Assembly (NCBI GenBank): GCA_011389885.1
Contig: JAABTK010000007.1
Location: 1 to 64,000 of the forward strand
Origin: Gammaproteobacteria bacterium
Lineage (GTDB): Bacteria; Pseudomonadota; Gammaproteobacteria; Chromatiales; Chromatiaceae
Length of the DNA: 64,000 bases
Direction of reading: 5' to 3'
Positions within the stretch are counted from its first letter, which is position 1; every line of letters begins with the position of its first letter. Below, one piece after another: positions 16,712 through 30,026 of the stretch. The translations under genes were made by a program, and so were the position numbers. Under the pieces are notes generated by a model. It had not been told where the DNA came from and ran no database searches. It worked only from the letters and a program-made list of their open reading frames with translations.

Positions 16712-17758
16712 TCACAGCCCCAGCGATAGCGGGGGCGCCTGCTCCCATTCCGCGATGAAGGCCAGGGCCTGCTTCCAACGGCGATCCTGGCGCACGCGCT
16801 GGTGGCTGTCGGCGTGGCGGCCGTGCAGGCGGGCGATGCGGCTGGAGATCACCGGGTCTTCGAACCCCGCCAAGGCGCGCGCCACCTGCTGGGCGGCCGC
16901 TGGATTATTGCACACCAGCACCATATCACAACCCGCGGCCAAGGCCTTGCGCGCCCGTTGCGGGTAATCGCCGGCGCTGGCCGCGGCGCCCATGCTCAGG
17001 TCGTCGCTGAAGATCACGCCCTGAAAGCCCAGGCGCTCGCGCAACACCCGCTTGAGCCAGCGCTCGGAGAAGCCGGCCGGTTCGGGGTCGATTTCGGGGT
17101 AGACGACATGGGCCGGCATCACCGCCTCCAGGCCGTCGTCGATCAGGCGCGCAAACGGCAGCAGGTCGTCCATTTCGATCTCTTCCCAGCGCCGTCGATC
17201 CGCCGGCAGGTCCAAATGGGAGTCCTCGGCCACCCCGCCGTGCCCCGGGAAGTGTTTGCCCACCGAGATCATGCCCGCCGCGCGCGCGCCGTGGCGCCAG
17301 GCGCGGGCCAAGTCCGCCACCGCCGTGGGCCGCTGATGCAGGGCGCGGTCGCCGATCACTGTATTGCGCCCGCGATCCAGGTCCAGCACCGGGGCGAAGC
17401 TGAAATCCACCCCCACGGAGCGCAACTCCGCCGCCATCAGCCAGCCCAGGCTGTGCGCGGCCTCTAGTGCGCGGCCCGGATCCCGGTCGTAGCACCGACC
17501 GAGCCAGCCCGCGGGCGGCAGCGGGATAAAGCCCTCGCGAAAGCGCTGCACCCGCCCGCCTTCCTGGTCCGCCGCCACCAGCAAGGACGGCCGGCGCAGG
17601 GCGTGGATCTCCTCGGTCAGGGCCTTGAGCTGGCGCGGCTCGGCATAATTGCGGCTGAACAGGATCACCCCGCCCACCGCCGGGTGGCGCAGCCAGTCGC
17701 GCTCTTCGGGCTCGAGTTGGAGGCCTGCAAGATCAAGCATCAGGGGGCCATGGGTCAT
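16712..17758 (-). CDS. nagZ: Beta-N-acetylglucosaminidase NagZ
   Basis: 348 residues, glycoside hydrolase family 3. It removes GlcNAc from 1,6-anhydromuropeptides in the cytoplasm during peptidoglycan recycling. Hallmarks: AADQEGGRVQRF near 62-73, KHFPGHGGVAEDSH near 163-176 (His/Asp pair of NagZ) and the nucleophile Asp in VIFSDDLSMGA near 245. There is no signal peptide, as expected. An internal ATG six codons in (17740) is equally plausible as the start. Confidence 0.95.
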   Translation of the reverse strand: MTHGPLMLDLAGLQLEPEERDWLRHPAVGGVILFSRNYAEPRQLKALTEEIHALRRPSLLVAADQEGGRVQRFREGFIPLPPAGWLGRCYDRDPGRALEAAHSLGWLMAAELRSVGVDFSFAPVLDLDRGRNTVIGDRALHQRPTAVADLARAWRHGARAAGMISVGKHFPGHGGVAEDSHLDLPADRRRWEEIEMDDLLPFARLIDDGLEAVMPAHVVYPEIDPEPAGFSERWLKRVLRERLGFQGVIFSDDLSMGAAASAGDYPQRARKALAAGCDMVLVCNNPAAAQQVARALAGFEDPVISSRIARLHGRHADSHQRVRQDRRWKQALAFIAEWEQAPPLSLGL

Positions 17759-17977
17759 CGCCGATCGGGACTCCGAAAGCTGAGAGGTCGCCTGAGGGGC
17801 GGCCTGATATCAATAAAGTTCTTCAGGTTGAACCGGACCGAATGCCTCCGCGAAATGTGAAACATTGCATAAATTACACTATATTCCGCGCGATAAGGCC
17901 AATTATCGCTTGATGTCGCAGGCCCCTAAGCTGTAGTCTATCAGTGTCTTCTAAAATACTGATTAAGGAATTGTGTT

Positions 17978-18205
17978 ATGAAAATGCTGCTACTCGCCGG
18001 CATCCTCGCCCTGAGCGCCAGCGCCGCGCATGCGGCCGAGACGGCATCGCCCTACGCCGCTGACTGCGCCGCCTATGCACAGATGGAGGGCGACACGGCC
18101 GAGGAGCGCGAGCAGTTCTATCACGACTGCGTGGTGGAGCTGACCCGGCTCGAAGTGGAAGGCGATAGCCGAGCCGCCCTGAGCGCGAATCATTACCGCC
18201 ACTGA
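17978..18205 (+). CDS. Small secreted protein of unknown function
   Basis: 75 residues, no family recognised. ATG follows AAGGA by six bases. A signal peptide is clear (MKMLLLAGILALSASAAHA), leaving an acidic mature part of about 55 residues with two cysteines (Cys 29 and Cys 50) that could form a disulfide. The upstream region (17760-17977) is AT-richer than its surroundings, as expected for a promoter. It converges with the L,D-transpeptidase gene 12 bases downstream. Confidence 0.7.
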   Translation: MKMLLLAGILALSASAAHAAETASPYAADCAAYAQMEGDTAEEREQFYHDCVVELTRLEVEGDSRAALSANHYRH

Positions 18206-18217
18206 CCCGGCGGCGGG

Positions 18218-18733
18218 TCACTCGATCAGCACCGGGTCGCCATTGTCCACCTGATCGAACAATTCCGCCACATCCCGGTTGCGCATGCGGATGCAACCAT
18301 GCGAAAGCGGCACCCCCATGGGCTCGGTATCCGGCGTGCCGTGGATGTAGATGAAGCGGCGCAGGGTGTCGCGCGAGCCGCCCCGGTTGCGGCCGGGCTC
18401 GGCGCCGGTGAGCCACAGGATGCGGCTCAAGATCCAATCCCGCTCCGGCGCGGCGGCGGCGGCCTCTGGGGTCCAGATTTCGCCCGTGGGCCGACGCCCC
18501 GCGAACACCGCATTCAGCGGCGCGTGCTGTCCGATCTTGAGCCGAATCCGGTGCCGCCCGCGCGGCGTGCAACCGCTGCCCGAGTCTTCACCCGGCCCAT
18601 TGCGGGCGGTGGACACCGCATAGCTGTGCAACCGCTCGTCGCCCCGCCACAGCTCCAGCCGCTGGCGCTGCAACCACACCCGCAGGCGGGGCCGCGCGGC
18701 GTCCGCCCGCGGCGCATGGCTCAATCGCCCCAT
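18218..18733 (-). CDS. L,D-transpeptidase (YkuD domain)
   Basis: 171 residues. YkuD-domain enzymes cross-link or attach peptidoglycan peptides. The catalytic segment is FIYIHGTPDTEPMG and SHGCIRM (about 127-153), with the nucleophilic Cys in SHGCIR. No signal peptide is visible, so export is unclear; a missed upstream start is unlikely because the gene overlaps the end of the CYTH gene by 13 bases. Confidence 0.9.
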   Translation of the reverse strand: MGRLSHAPRADAARPRLRVWLQRQRLELWRGDERLHSYAVSTARNGPGEDSGSGCTPRGRHRIRLKIGQHAPLNAVFAGRRPTGEIWTPEAAAAAPERDWILSRILWLTGAEPGRNRGGSRDTLRRFIYIHGTPDTEPMGVPLSHGCIRMRNRDVAELFDQVDNGDPVLIE

Positions 18734-19194
18734 TCGCGGTACGGCGTCTCGGCCAGGTTGGCATTGTAATAGCGTTTATCGTCCGACACCTCGCGCCCCG
18801 CCCAGGCGGGCATCTCGAACGCCTCGTCCTCCGAATCCAACTCGATCTCCGCCATCACCAGGCCCGCGTTGGCGCCGTGGAACACGTCCAGCTCCCAGGT
18901 GTGCTTGCCCGCCGGCAGCAGGTATCGCGTCTTTTCGATCACCGGCTGGCGGGCCAGGTCGTCGAGCAGGACGCGGGCGTCGGCCAACGGCACCGCGTAC
19001 TCAAACTCGGCGCGGGAAATGCCGCTCACCGCGCTCTTAATGGTCAATAGCGCCTGCTCGTCCTTGATGCGCACCCGAATCGCCACCCGCTCGTTGTGCG
19101 CCAGGTAGCCCTGCACCATCCGCTGCTCGCCCTTGACCCGCCCCTTCCAGTCCTCCCCCTCCACCAGAAACTTGCGTTCGATTTCTTGACCCAT
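18721..19194 (-). CDS. CYTH domain protein (triphosphate tunnel metalloenzyme)
   Basis: 157 residues. Starts with the diagnostic MGQEIERKFLV, followed by alternating charged strands (RVRIKDEQALLTIKS, EIELDSEDEAFE) typical of the eight-stranded tunnel that hydrolyses inorganic triphosphate or related substrates with a divalent metal. ATG at 19194 is chosen because the EIERKFL motif begins the fold; the 22-codon upstream extension has no similarity to the family. Coupled to the L,D-transpeptidase gene. Confidence 0.92.
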   Translation of the reverse strand: MGQEIERKFLVEGEDWKGRVKGEQRMVQGYLAHNERVAIRVRIKDEQALLTIKSAVSGISRAEFEYAVPLADARVLLDDLARQPVIEKTRYLLPAGKHTWELDVFHGANAGLVMAEIELDSEDEAFEMPAWAGREVSDDKRYYNANLAETPYREWGD

Positions 19195-19368
19195 TACCTG
19201 CCACCTGATTACCTGTTGATTATCGACCAAACCACTTAAGGATGGACATCGCCGCCTCAAAAGTGTGAACTACACACGGTATTACGCTATGCTTGTCAGT
19301 GAAAGTCCAATGATCCGCCGAGTTTGCGTCGGCGATCGGCCCCCCACCAGCCTACCGAACTCGTTTCG

Positions 19369-21732
19369 ATGAAGCCATTCCTCAGACTTTGCGCGGCACT
19401 GGCGCTGATCGCTTGCACCGCATGGACCGCGGCGGCCGACCCCGAACCCAGCGCGGCGGGACAGCCCGGGCTCGCCCAGGGCCGCCCGGCGCAGGCGGGG
19501 CAGGCGCCGCCATCTCATGTGGTCGAAGACAGCGCCCCTCAAGGCATCGGCAGCGACCCGCTGAACCGCAATCTCCTGCTGTGGGGCGCGGGCCTCGGGC
19601 TGCCGCTGTTGGGGGGCTTGGCGCTGTTCGTCTGGCGCAGCCATCGATTGCGGGGCGAATTCCGCCGGCGCAGCCGCAGCCTCGCCAAGGCCCAGGCCAT
19701 TTCCCATATCGGCAACTGGGACTGGAGGATCGAGAGCGGCGAGCTGAGCTGGAGCGACGAAATCTTTCGTATCTTCGGCCTCAACCCGCAGGGATTCAAG
19801 CCCACCTATCAGGCCTTTTTGGAGCGGGTTCACCCGCAGGATCGGGAGGCGCTGAAGAACGAGGTGCGCAAGGCGCTGGAGGACCCCGCCCATGCCTATT
19901 TCATCGAGCATCGGGTGGTGCGGCCCGACGGCGCCATCCGCCATGTGACCGAGCTGGGCGAGGTCGAGCGCAACCCGGCGGGCGCCCCGACCTGTATGAC
20001 CGGCACGGTGCAGGACATCACCGAGCGCAAACAGACTGAAACCCAACTGCTGTTGGCTCGCGGCATCATCGATAACACCAGCGAGGGCATCGTCGTCACC
20101 GACGCCGGCGGGCGGATTATCGACGTCAATCCGGCCTATGAGCGCATCCTGGGCTATCCGCGCGAGCATGTGTTGGGCAAAAAGCCGGGGTTCGCCGCTT
20201 CGGGGCACCACGATCAGGCGTTCTACCGCGCAATGTGGAGCCAACTGAAAGCGCAAGGCTATTGGGAGGGCGAGATCTGGGACCGCCACGCCGATGGCGA
20301 GACCGTTCCGCAGTGGCTGACGATTAACGCCATCACCGACCCCGCCGGCCAAGTGACCCACTACGCAGGCATTATGTTGGACATTTCGCACCAAAAGGCC
20401 GCAGAGAAGCAGCTCAAACAGATGGCCTTTTACGACCCGCTCACCGGCCTGCCCAATCGCACCCTGTTCCGCGATCGCCTGGAGCAGGAACTCGCCGCTG
20501 AGCGCCGCAATCACGGCCAATTGGCGCTGATGTTCATTGATCTCGACCGCTTCAAGGACGTCAACGACACCCTGGGCCATGCCGCGGGCGACGAAATGCT
20601 GGTCGAGGCCGCCCGCCGCTTGCGCGCTGTCGTGGGCGAGGCGGATACCCTGGCGCGCCTCGGCGGCGACGAATTCACGGTCGTCCTGACCGATATCAGC
20701 CAGCCCAACCGCCTATCCAGCCTGGCCGCCGAGCTGATCCAGCAACTCAGGCTGCCGTTCGATCTGCACGGCAAGACCGTCCACCTCGGGGCCAGCATCG
20801 GTATCGCCCTGTTCCCGGAGGACGGCCGCGATAGCGAGACCCTGGTCAAAAACGCCGACATCGCGATGTACCAGGCCAAGGACGCCGGCCGCAATACCTT
20901 TCACTACTTCTCCGCGGCGCTTCAGGCCCATGTCTTCGACCGGCTGGAAATGGAGGCGGACCTCAATCAGGCCCTCGAACGCGACGAGCTGCGGGTGCAT
21001 TACCAACCCAAGTTCGACCTGGCGCGGCGCACCCTGATCGGCATGGAGGCGCTGGTGCGCTGGGAGCACCCGGAACAGGGCCTGATCGGCCCCGCGCAGT
21101 TCATTCCGTTGGCCGAGGAGACCGGCCTGATCCTGCCGCTGGGCGAGTGGGTGCTGCGCGAGGCCTGCGCCCAGGCGGTGCAGTGGCTGCAAACCGACTC
21201 CTGCGCACTCAAGCTGGCGGTGAACCTGTCGGCCCGCCAATTCCTGCACCCGCAGCTGGTGCCGCTGGTGGACGAAATCCTGCGCGACACCGGCTTGCCG
21301 GCGCCCAATTTGGAGCTGGAGATCACCGAATCCATGGTGATGTCCAACATCGCAAAGGCCATCACCGCCATGGAGCAACTGCGCGCCCTGGGCATCAGCC
21401 TGGCGATTGACGACTTCGGCACCGGCTATTCCTCTTTGAGCTACCTCAAGCGCTTCCCCATCAATACGCTGAAGATCGATCAAAGCTTCGTCCGCGACCT
21501 CGCCCGCGACCAGGACGACGACGCCATCGTGGACGCTATCATCTCCCTGGCCCGCAGCCTCAAGCTGGAGGTGATCGCCGAGGGCATTGAGACCGAACAA
21601 CAGCTCGCATTCCTCTGCCGCCGCCAGTGCAGCGCCGGCCAGGGCTATCTACTGGGACGCCCCATGCCGGCCGCCCAATTCGAGGCGCTCTGCCGCCCGG
21701 CCCCGACGGACGCGGTCATCACCCCGGCTTAG
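19369..21732 (+). CDS. Membrane PAS-PAS-GGDEF-EAL protein
   Basis: 787 residues from the ATG at 19369, chosen because it begins a signal peptide (MKPFLRLCAALALIACTAW); no good ribosome site is visible. One membrane span at about 69-88, two PAS domains (about 105-220 and 225-345), GGDEF (about 352-515, active site RLGGDEF intact) and EAL (about 525-775, with [23 protein letters not shown] and VIAEGIE all present). It may therefore both make and degrade c-di-GMP, sensing through the PAS domains. Its short periplasmic part (about 45 residues) is unlikely to bind a ligand. Confidence 0.94.
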   Translation: MKPFLRLCAALALIACTAWTAAADPEPSAAGQPGLAQGRPAQAGQAPPSHVVEDSAPQGIGSDPLNRNLLLWGAGLGLPLLGGLALFVWRSHRLRGEFRRRSRSLAKAQAISHIGNWDWRIESGELSWSDEIFRIFGLNPQGFKPTYQAFLERVHPQDREALKNEVRKALEDPAHAYFIEHRVVRPDGAIRHVTELGEVERNPAGAPTCMTGTVQDITERKQTETQLLLARGIIDNTSEGIVVTDAGGRIIDVNPAYERILGYPREHVLGKKPGFAASGHHDQAFYRAMWSQLKAQGYWEGEIWDRHADGETVPQWLTINAITDPAGQVTHYAGIMLDISHQKAAEKQLKQMAFYDPLTGLPNRTLFRDRLEQELAAERRNHGQLALMFIDLDRFKDVNDTLGHAAGDEMLVEAARRLRAVVGEADTLARLGGDEFTVVLTDISQPNRLSSLAAELIQQLRLPFDLHGKTVHLGASIGIALFPEDGRDSETLVKNADIAMYQAKDAGRNTFHYFSAALQAHVFDRLEMEADLNQALERDELRVHYQPKFDLARRTLIGMEALVRWEHPEQGLIGPAQFIPLAEETGLILPLGEWVLREACAQAVQWLQTDSCALKLAVNLSARQFLHPQLVPLVDEILRDTGLPAPNLELEITESMVMSNIAKAITAMEQLRALGISLAIDDFGTGYSSLSYLKRFPINTLKIDQSFVRDLARDQDDDAIVDAIISLARSLKLEVIAEGIETEQQLAFLCRRQCSAGQGYLLGRPMPAAQFEALCRPAPTDAVITPA

Positions 21733-21947
21733 GTTCGGCGCGTTAAGAGGCCGCCTGAGAATGGGAACCGTAGCAAGGGGATGCCATTTGGAGGCGGATT
21801 TATGGTTTACTTGAGGCGAATAGCGGGGATTATTTAACGCAAATGAACGGAAAATCTGACCAAAAGGGCATTTCCGCAGTAGGCTCCTCCATCCTCAGAC
21901 AGCCTCTAAGTGCGGCAGGGTAGGTCCGCCCCGCTCATGGATTGCCT

Positions 21948-24900
21948 ATGAATACCCGCTCCCCCCGCCGATCATGGTCCTGGCGCCGCCTGGCCAGCAA
22001 CCCCTTGGTGTTCTGGGGCGCGCTGCTGGCCGTGGGCCTGGCGGTGGCGGGGCTGGAGAGCCATCGGAGCTACCGCGCCCACCTCGATGCCCTGCTGCAC
22101 GAAACCGCCCAATCCGCCCGCCAGGCGGACCTGGTGCTGCAACGCCTGACCGAGCATGCGGCCACCATCGGCATCGCCGCCGAGAGCTATTTTCAGGCCG
22201 GTCACAACCACCGCTCCAAGGGCCTCTCGTCGCTGCGCTATGATGCCGAGCGGGATCGCTTCCTGGCCCCGGGCGCGGCGCCCCGCCCGCGGTTCGATTT
22301 CAGCCTCTCGGGCATCGGCGACTTCCGCAACCGGGGGGCCGACTTCGACACCGAACTCGACATGGCGTTGTCCCTGACCCCCTATTTCCGCCTCACCCGC
22401 CAATCCCACCCCGAGCTGGAGGGGGTCTACTATGCCTCCGCCGCCGGGTTCATCGTGCACTACCCGTCGGTGGCGCCGGAGACCCACGAGTTCCATTGGG
22501 AAACCCTGGAGCGGCCGTTCTTCCGCGCCGCCGCGCCGCAACAGAATCCGCAACGCGCCCCGCGCTGGAGCCGGGCGTATGCGGACAAGGCCGGCGCCGG
22601 AGGCCTGGTCACCCTCGCCACCCCGGTCTACGACGCCGACCGCTTTCGCGGCGTGATCGGCGTGGACATCACCCTGCGGGAATTGGCCGCCACCCTGGGT
22701 GCGGCGTTTTCCGGCTGCTGCGGTGAATTGCGGCTCGCCGACGGCGCGACGCTGCTGGCTGGCGTGTCGCTCCCCCCCGCCCCGGAGGCGGAGGTCTTTC
22801 ACGCCGCCGTTGGCGCGCTGGCGAACCGGCCGCCGCGGCGCTTGCACGATTCGGGCGGGCGCAAATGGGCGCATTTCCCGCTCACTCACGCGCCCTGGGC
22901 GCTTTGGATCGGCATCACCCCCAAGTCGGTGGTAAAACAGGTGCTGCTCGACATCCGCCCCAGCCTGCTGCTGTTGGCGCTGCTGATGCTGCTGCTGTGG
23001 GTCAGCCGCTATCGCCAGTTGGCGATGCGGAAACTGAGCCGCAGCCATCGCCGCTACGAGCAACTGTTCAGCCGCAACCAGGCGGTGGAGCTGCTGATCG
23101 ATCCCGCGGACGGCCGCATCCTCGACGCCAACCTGGCCGCCGAGCGCTTTTACGGCTGGAGCCGCGAACAGCTCAAGCGCCTGCGCATCGGCGACATCAA
23201 CACCCTGACCCCGGCGGAAGTCAGCGCCGAGATGCAGCGCGCCAAGGCCGAAAAGCGTAACCATTTTATCTTTCAGCACCGTCTGGCCAACGGCTTGGTG
23301 CGAGATGTAGAGGTGCATTCGGGGCCGGTGGACCTGGAAAGCCGCACCATTCTGTATTCGATTATCCATGACATCAGCGACCGCCGCGACATGGAACGCC
23401 GACTGCAATCCGCCGAGCGGCGCTACCGCAGCCTGTTCGAGCACTCCAACGACGGCCTGCTGCTGTTTCGGGCCGGCGCCTGGGAGCTGTTGGACGCCAA
23501 TCGGCGGGCCTGCGAGATGCTCGGCTACGCGCCTGATCAACTGACCGGCCGCAGCTTTCTCGAACTCCACCCCGCAGACGAGCGCGCCGCCCTGACGGCG
23601 CAATTGCAAGGCGTGGAATCCGCGACCGGCGTCCTGTTCGAGACCCGGCAACTGACGCCCGGCGGCAGTCGCATGGTGGAGGTGTCGGCCCGCCTGCTGG
23701 AGCTGAACGACACGCCGGTGATCCTGGCCATTGTGCGCGACATCGAAGCGCGCAAACAGGCCGAGGCCGCGTTGTGCGAAAGCGAGCAACGTTATCGGGA
23801 TTTGGTGAACAACGCGGCTGAAATCATCGCCATCATCGACGGCGACCGCATCCGCTACCTCAACCCCGCGGGCGTGGCCCTTAGCGGTTTCGACCCGCAA
23901 CTCGAAGGCGAATGCCGCTTTTCCAGCCTGCTCCACCCCGCAGACCGCCAACACCATGTCCTCAACCGGCTTGGGGCCGAGGATGCCGCGCCCCAGACCG
24001 CGACCCACGGCGTGTTGCGCCTGATCGATCGCGCCGGTCACAGCCGATGGGTGCAAAGCAAGGCCGTTGCAGTGAACTGGGAGAATCGCCCGGTGACCCT
24101 GATGTTCATGGCCGACATCACCCGCGTGCTGGAGTCCGAGCGCGCGCTGCACGCGCTGGTGGAAGGCACCGCCAAGGACGTGGGGCAGCCCTTCTTTCAT
24201 TCCCTAGTGCAGCATCTGGCCCAGGCCCTCGCGGTGCGCTACGCCTTCGTGGGTCGCCTGCTGCCCGAGGGTGAGCGGGTGCGCACCATCGCGCTGTGGG
24301 CCAACGGCGAGCAGGCCGAGAACTTCGAGTACGACCTCGCCGGCACCCCGTGCGAAACCGTGATGGCCAAGGTCCCCTGCGCCTACTCCGACCGCATTAC
24401 CGAGCGCTTCCCCGAGGACCAACTGCTGCAACAGATGGGGGCCGAGAGCTACATCGCGGCGCCCCTGTTCGATAGCCAAGGCCGGCCGCTGGGGCTGCTC
24501 GCGGTGCTCGATGACCAACCCATGGGCGACACCGACTCGGCCGCGTCCGTGCTCGCGGTGTTCGCCAGTCGCGCCGGCGCCGAGCTGGAGCGCGAACAGG
24601 CCGAGGTGCGCCTGCGCCAGGCCGCGGCGGTGTTCGAGTCCAATTCCGAGGCGATCGTCATCACCGATGCCGAGGCGCGCATCCTGGCGGTCAATCGGGC
24701 CTTCACCGAAATCACCGGTTACAGCGAGGCCGAGGTGCTGGGCCGCAACCCCAACCTGCTGCACTCCGGGCTGCAAGACCCCGGTTTTTACCGCGCCATG
24801 TGGGAGCAGTTGCTGCGCGAGGGCCAATGGCGCGGCGAACTCTCCAACCGCCGCAAGAACGGCAAGACCTACCCCGCCTGGATGACCATTAACAGCGTGC

Positions 24901-26291
24901 CCGACGCGCACGGCGAGGTGCGCTACTATGTGGGCGTGGCCGCGGACCTGAGTAATCTCAAGCAGTTCCAGCAGGCGTTGCAGCACCTCGAGCACCACGA
25001 CCCCCTGACCGACCTGCCCAACCAGCGGCTGTTTAACCAACACCTGGCCCATAGCATCACCCGCGCCCGGCGGGATCAGGAAAAGGCCGCGGTCTTGGTG
25101 CTTGATCTGGACCACTTCAAGCACATCAACGAAAGCCTGGGCCACCAACTAGGCGACGAGCTGCTGATCGAGGTCAGCCGCCGCTTCCGCGGCCAGTTGC
25201 GCGAGGGCGACACCCTGGCCCGCCAGGGCGGCGACGAATTCATGGTCCTGCTGGAGGACCTGCAACGGGCCGAAGAGGCCTCGCTGGTGGCCGGCAAGCT
25301 GCTGGCCACCCTCAAAACCCCGTTTGAGTTGCACGGCGAGCGGCTGTTCCTGGCCGCCAGCCTGGGGATTTGCATCTTCCCCGACGATGCCGCCACCGCG
25401 GGCGAGCTGATCAGCGGCGCCGACGCGGCCATGTATCGGGCCAAGGAGCGGGGCCGAGACAATTTTCAATACTTCTCGGTCGAGCAGTCCGCTCAGGCCT
25501 TGGAGCGTCTGCAACTGGAAAACCAATTGCGCGAGGCGCTGCAAAACGACGAGCTGCGGCTGTTCTATCAGCCCCAGGTCTGTCTCATCAGCGGGCGCAT
25601 CGTCGGCGCCGAGGCCCTGATCCGCTGGCAAAGCCCCGAGCGCGGCCTGGTGTTCCCCGACCGCTTCATCCCGCTGGCGGAGGAAAACGGCCTCATTCAC
25701 CCGCTGGGCGAGTGGGTGCTGAGCGAGGCCTGCCGTCAGCTCGCGGCCTGGGACGCCGCCGGCCTGCACCTGCCCAAGCTGGCGGTGAACCTGTCGGCCA
25801 AGCAACTGGAGCACAAGGACCTGGCGACGCGGGTGAACGCCATCGTCCGGCACGCGCAAATGGCGCCCGAGCGGCTGGAGCTGGAGATCACGGAGTCCGC
25901 GGTCATGCGCCGCCCCGACGACGCCGTGGCTCAGCTCAAGGCCATCCATCGCACCGGCATCGGCCTGGCGCTGGATGATTTCGGCACCGGCTACTCCGCC
26001 CTCGGCTATCTCAAGCGCCTGCCGGTGCAAAAGATCAAAATCGACCGCTCCTTTGTGCAGGATCTGCCGCACGACGAGGAAGACGTCACCATCACCCGCA
26101 CCGTGATCGCCATGGGCCAGGCCCTCGGGCTGACGGTGATCGCCGAGGGGGTGGAGGAAATCATCCAGCGCGACTTCCTGGCCGAACAGGGCTGCGATCT
26201 TTACCAGGGCTACCTGTGCAGCCGCCCGGTGAATGCCGCGGCCTTCGGCCGGTTACTCGCCCAAGCGCGGTGTCAAATCAAGGAATCGTGA
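21948..26291 (+). CDS. Cache-PAS-GAF-GGDEF-EAL c-di-GMP signalling protein
   Basis: 1447 residues from ATG at 21948 (a TTG two codons earlier is possible). Membrane spans at about 21-40 and 330-355 enclose a 290-residue periplasmic Cache-like sensor ([26 protein letters not shown]). Then PAS at about 364-480, 488-604 and 608-727, GAF at about 734-884, PAS at about 888-1004, GGDEF at about 1013-1177 (RQGGDEF intact) and EAL at about 1188-1440 ([23 protein letters not shown] intact). Both catalytic motifs look active. It follows the other GGDEF-EAL gene by 215 bases of AT-richer sequence, and the GGDEF-EAL halves are similar enough to suggest an old duplication. Confidence 0.95.
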   Translation: MNTRSPRRSWSWRRLASNPLVFWGALLAVGLAVAGLESHRSYRAHLDALLHETAQSARQADLVLQRLTEHAATIGIAAESYFQAGHNHRSKGLSSLRYDAERDRFLAPGAAPRPRFDFSLSGIGDFRNRGADFDTELDMALSLTPYFRLTRQSHPELEGVYYASAAGFIVHYPSVAPETHEFHWETLERPFFRAAAPQQNPQRAPRWSRAYADKAGAGGLVTLATPVYDADRFRGVIGVDITLRELAATLGAAFSGCCGELRLADGATLLAGVSLPPAPEAEVFHAAVGALANRPPRRLHDSGGRKWAHFPLTHAPWALWIGITPKSVVKQVLLDIRPSLLLLALLMLLLWVSRYRQLAMRKLSRSHRRYEQLFSRNQAVELLIDPADGRILDANLAAERFYGWSREQLKRLRIGDINTLTPAEVSAEMQRAKAEKRNHFIFQHRLANGLVRDVEVHSGPVDLESRTILYSIIHDISDRRDMERRLQSAERRYRSLFEHSNDGLLLFRAGAWELLDANRRACEMLGYAPDQLTGRSFLELHPADERAALTAQLQGVESATGVLFETRQLTPGGSRMVEVSARLLELNDTPVILAIVRDIEARKQAEAALCESEQRYRDLVNNAAEIIAIIDGDRIRYLNPAGVALSGFDPQLEGECRFSSLLHPADRQHHVLNRLGAEDAAPQTATHGVLRLIDRAGHSRWVQSKAVAVNWENRPVTLMFMADITRVLESERALHALVEGTAKDVGQPFFHSLVQHLAQALAVRYAFVGRLLPEGERVRTIALWANGEQAENFEYDLAGTPCETVMAKVPCAYSDRITERFPEDQLLQQMGAESYIAAPLFDSQGRPLGLLAVLDDQPMGDTDSAASVLAVFASRAGAELEREQAEVRLRQAAAVFESNSEAIVITDAEARILAVNRAFTEITGYSEAEVLGRNPNLLHSGLQDPGFYRAMWEQLLREGQWRGELSNRRKNGKTYPAWMTINSVPDAHGEVRYYVGVAADLSNLKQFQQALQHLEHHDPLTDLPNQRLFNQHLAHSITRARRDQEKAAVLVLDLDHFKHINESLGHQLGDELLIEVSRRFRGQLREGDTLARQGGDEFMVLLEDLQRAEEASLVAGKLLATLKTPFELHGERLFLAASLGICIFPDDAATAGELISGADAAMYRAKERGRDNFQYFSVEQSAQALERLQLENQLREALQNDELRLFYQPQVCLISGRIVGAEALIRWQSPERGLVFPDRFIPLAEENGLIHPLGEWVLSEACRQLAAWDAAGLHLPKLAVNLSAKQLEHKDLATRVNAIVRHAQMAPERLELEITESAVMRRPDDAVAQLKAIHRTGIGLALDDFGTGYSALGYLKRLPVQKIKIDRSFVQDLPHDEEDVTITRTVIAMGQALGLTVIAEGVEEIIQRDFLAEQGCDLYQGYLCSRPVNAAAFGRLLAQARCQIKES

Positions 26292-26421
26292 GCCGAGTCA
26301 CACAAATCTCACGAAAGTCGGTTATCCTTGGGGCGAACCGCATTCGGGACCGGCTCCGGCGACCGCGATAGCAATCGCCGGTGCAGGCCCTAACCCAAAA
26401 CGCTCAACTAAGGAGCAACCC

Positions 26422-27471
26422 ATGACCGACATCCAATCCCTGCTCGGCGACGAAACCGCGGACCTGCTGGGCCATCGATGCGCCGGCATCCCGCAGGACA
26501 TGCTGCACCTGCCGGGTCCGGACTATATCGATCGCGTGGTCGCCCAGTCCGACCGCAAGCCCTCGGTGCTGCGCAATTTCCAAAGCCTCTTCGACCACGG
26601 CCGCCTCGGCGGCAGCGGCTACATCTCCATCCTGCCGGTGGATCAGGGCGTGGAGCACTCGGGCGGCGCCTCCTTCGCCCCCAACCCCATCTATTTCGAC
26701 CCCGAGAACATTATCCGCCTGGCCATGGAAGGCGGCTGCAATGCGGTGGCCTCCACCCTGGGCGTGCTCGGCTCGGTGGGGCGCAAATACGCCCACAAGA
26801 TCCCGTTCCTGGTCAAGATCAACCACAACGAAATGCTCACCTACCCCGCCATCTATGATCAGACCCTGTTCGCCAGCGTGGAGCAGGCCTTCGACATGGG
26901 GGCTGCGGCGGTGGGCGCCACGATCTATTTCGGTTCGCCCGACTGCCGCCGCCAGATTCAGGAGATCAGCGAGGCCTTCCAACAGGCCCACGAGCTGGGC
27001 ATGGTGACGGTCCTGTGGGCCTACCTGCGCAACTCCGACTTCAAAAAAGACGGCACCGACTACCACGCCGCCGCCGACCTCACCGGCCAGGCCAACCACC
27101 TGGCGGCCACCATCGAGGCGGACATCGTGAAGCAGAAACAGGCCACCAACGACGGCGGCTACACCGCCATCGGCTTCGGCAAGACCCACCCGCGCGTGTA
27201 TTCCGAACTCTCCGGCGCACACCCCATCGACCGCGTGCGCTACCAGGTGGCCAACTGCTACATGGGCCGCGCCGGCATGATCAACTCCGGCGGCCCCTCG
27301 GGCGAAAACGACCTGCACCAGGCCGTGCGCACCGCGGTGATCAACAAACGCGCCGGCGGCATGGGGCTGATCTCCGGGCGCAAGGCCTTTCAAAAGCCCA
27401 TGGCCGAAGGCGTGCAGCTGTTGAACACCATCCAGGACGTGTATCTGGCCAAGGATGTCACCATCGCCTAA
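26422..27471 (+). CDS. Class I fructose-bisphosphate aldolase (DhnA/FbaB type)
   Basis: 349 residues. It cleaves or forms fructose 1,6-bisphosphate through a lysine Schiff base in glycolysis, gluconeogenesis and the Calvin cycle. Family marks: [11 protein letters not shown] near 79-89, [10 protein letters not shown] near 130-139, GATIYFGS and [18 protein letters not shown] near the C-terminus. AAGGAG lies seven bases before the ATG. In an autotrophic sulfur oxidiser it could serve carbon fixation, but no Calvin-cycle genes are nearby. Confidence 0.95.
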   Translation: MTDIQSLLGDETADLLGHRCAGIPQDMLHLPGPDYIDRVVAQSDRKPSVLRNFQSLFDHGRLGGSGYISILPVDQGVEHSGGASFAPNPIYFDPENIIRLAMEGGCNAVASTLGVLGSVGRKYAHKIPFLVKINHNEMLTYPAIYDQTLFASVEQAFDMGAAAVGATIYFGSPDCRRQIQEISEAFQQAHELGMVTVLWAYLRNSDFKKDGTDYHAAADLTGQANHLAATIEADIVKQKQATNDGGYTAIGFGKTHPRVYSELSGAHPIDRVRYQVANCYMGRAGMINSGGPSGENDLHQAVRTAVINKRAGGMGLISGRKAFQKPMAEGVQLLNTIQDVYLAKDVTIA

Positions 27472-27533
27472 GGCGATTTCAACCACCCCCCGCGGCGTGC
27501 TCATACCGCCGCGCATCGCTATCCAAAACACCC

Positions 27534-27640
27534 CGCGGGAGCGGTTTGTAACCGCGATCAGCCGCGTTAGCGGCTTGGTCGGGCGTTGGCGCCGAACCGC
27601 GCCCGTCATCGCGGATGCAATCCGCGCCCACGGTTGTCGC
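27534..27640. repeat. REP-like palindromes between the aldolase and ppk
   Basis: Contains GGAGCGGTTTGTAACCGC, the hairpin GCCGCGTTAGCGGC and GCGGATGCAATCCGC followed by GCCCACGG, a single copy of the unit that is tandemly repeated at 6491. The remaining gap to ppk (to 27748) shows nothing else I can name. Confidence 0.7.
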
Positions 27641-27748
27641 CGATACCTTGACGCGGCAGCACCTCGTAGCCATAAGGCCTTTGGCGGAAATCCTTATACC
27701 AGGATTGCGCTGGATTATGGCCTGAGAACCCGGACCTGAAAAACCGCA

Positions 27749-29986
<2,238 letters not shown>

Positions 29987-30026
29987 ACTTTAAGAGCCGC
30001 CCCCCCGGAGGTCGAGCCGAATCCCC

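Noticed and set aside
21972-24200. 742-codon antisense open frame under the Cache-PAS-GAF-GGDEF-EAL gene
   Set aside because: Long antisense frames are common in GC-rich genes; composition is Gly/Gln/Val/His-rich with no domain, whereas the plus strand has intact conserved domains.
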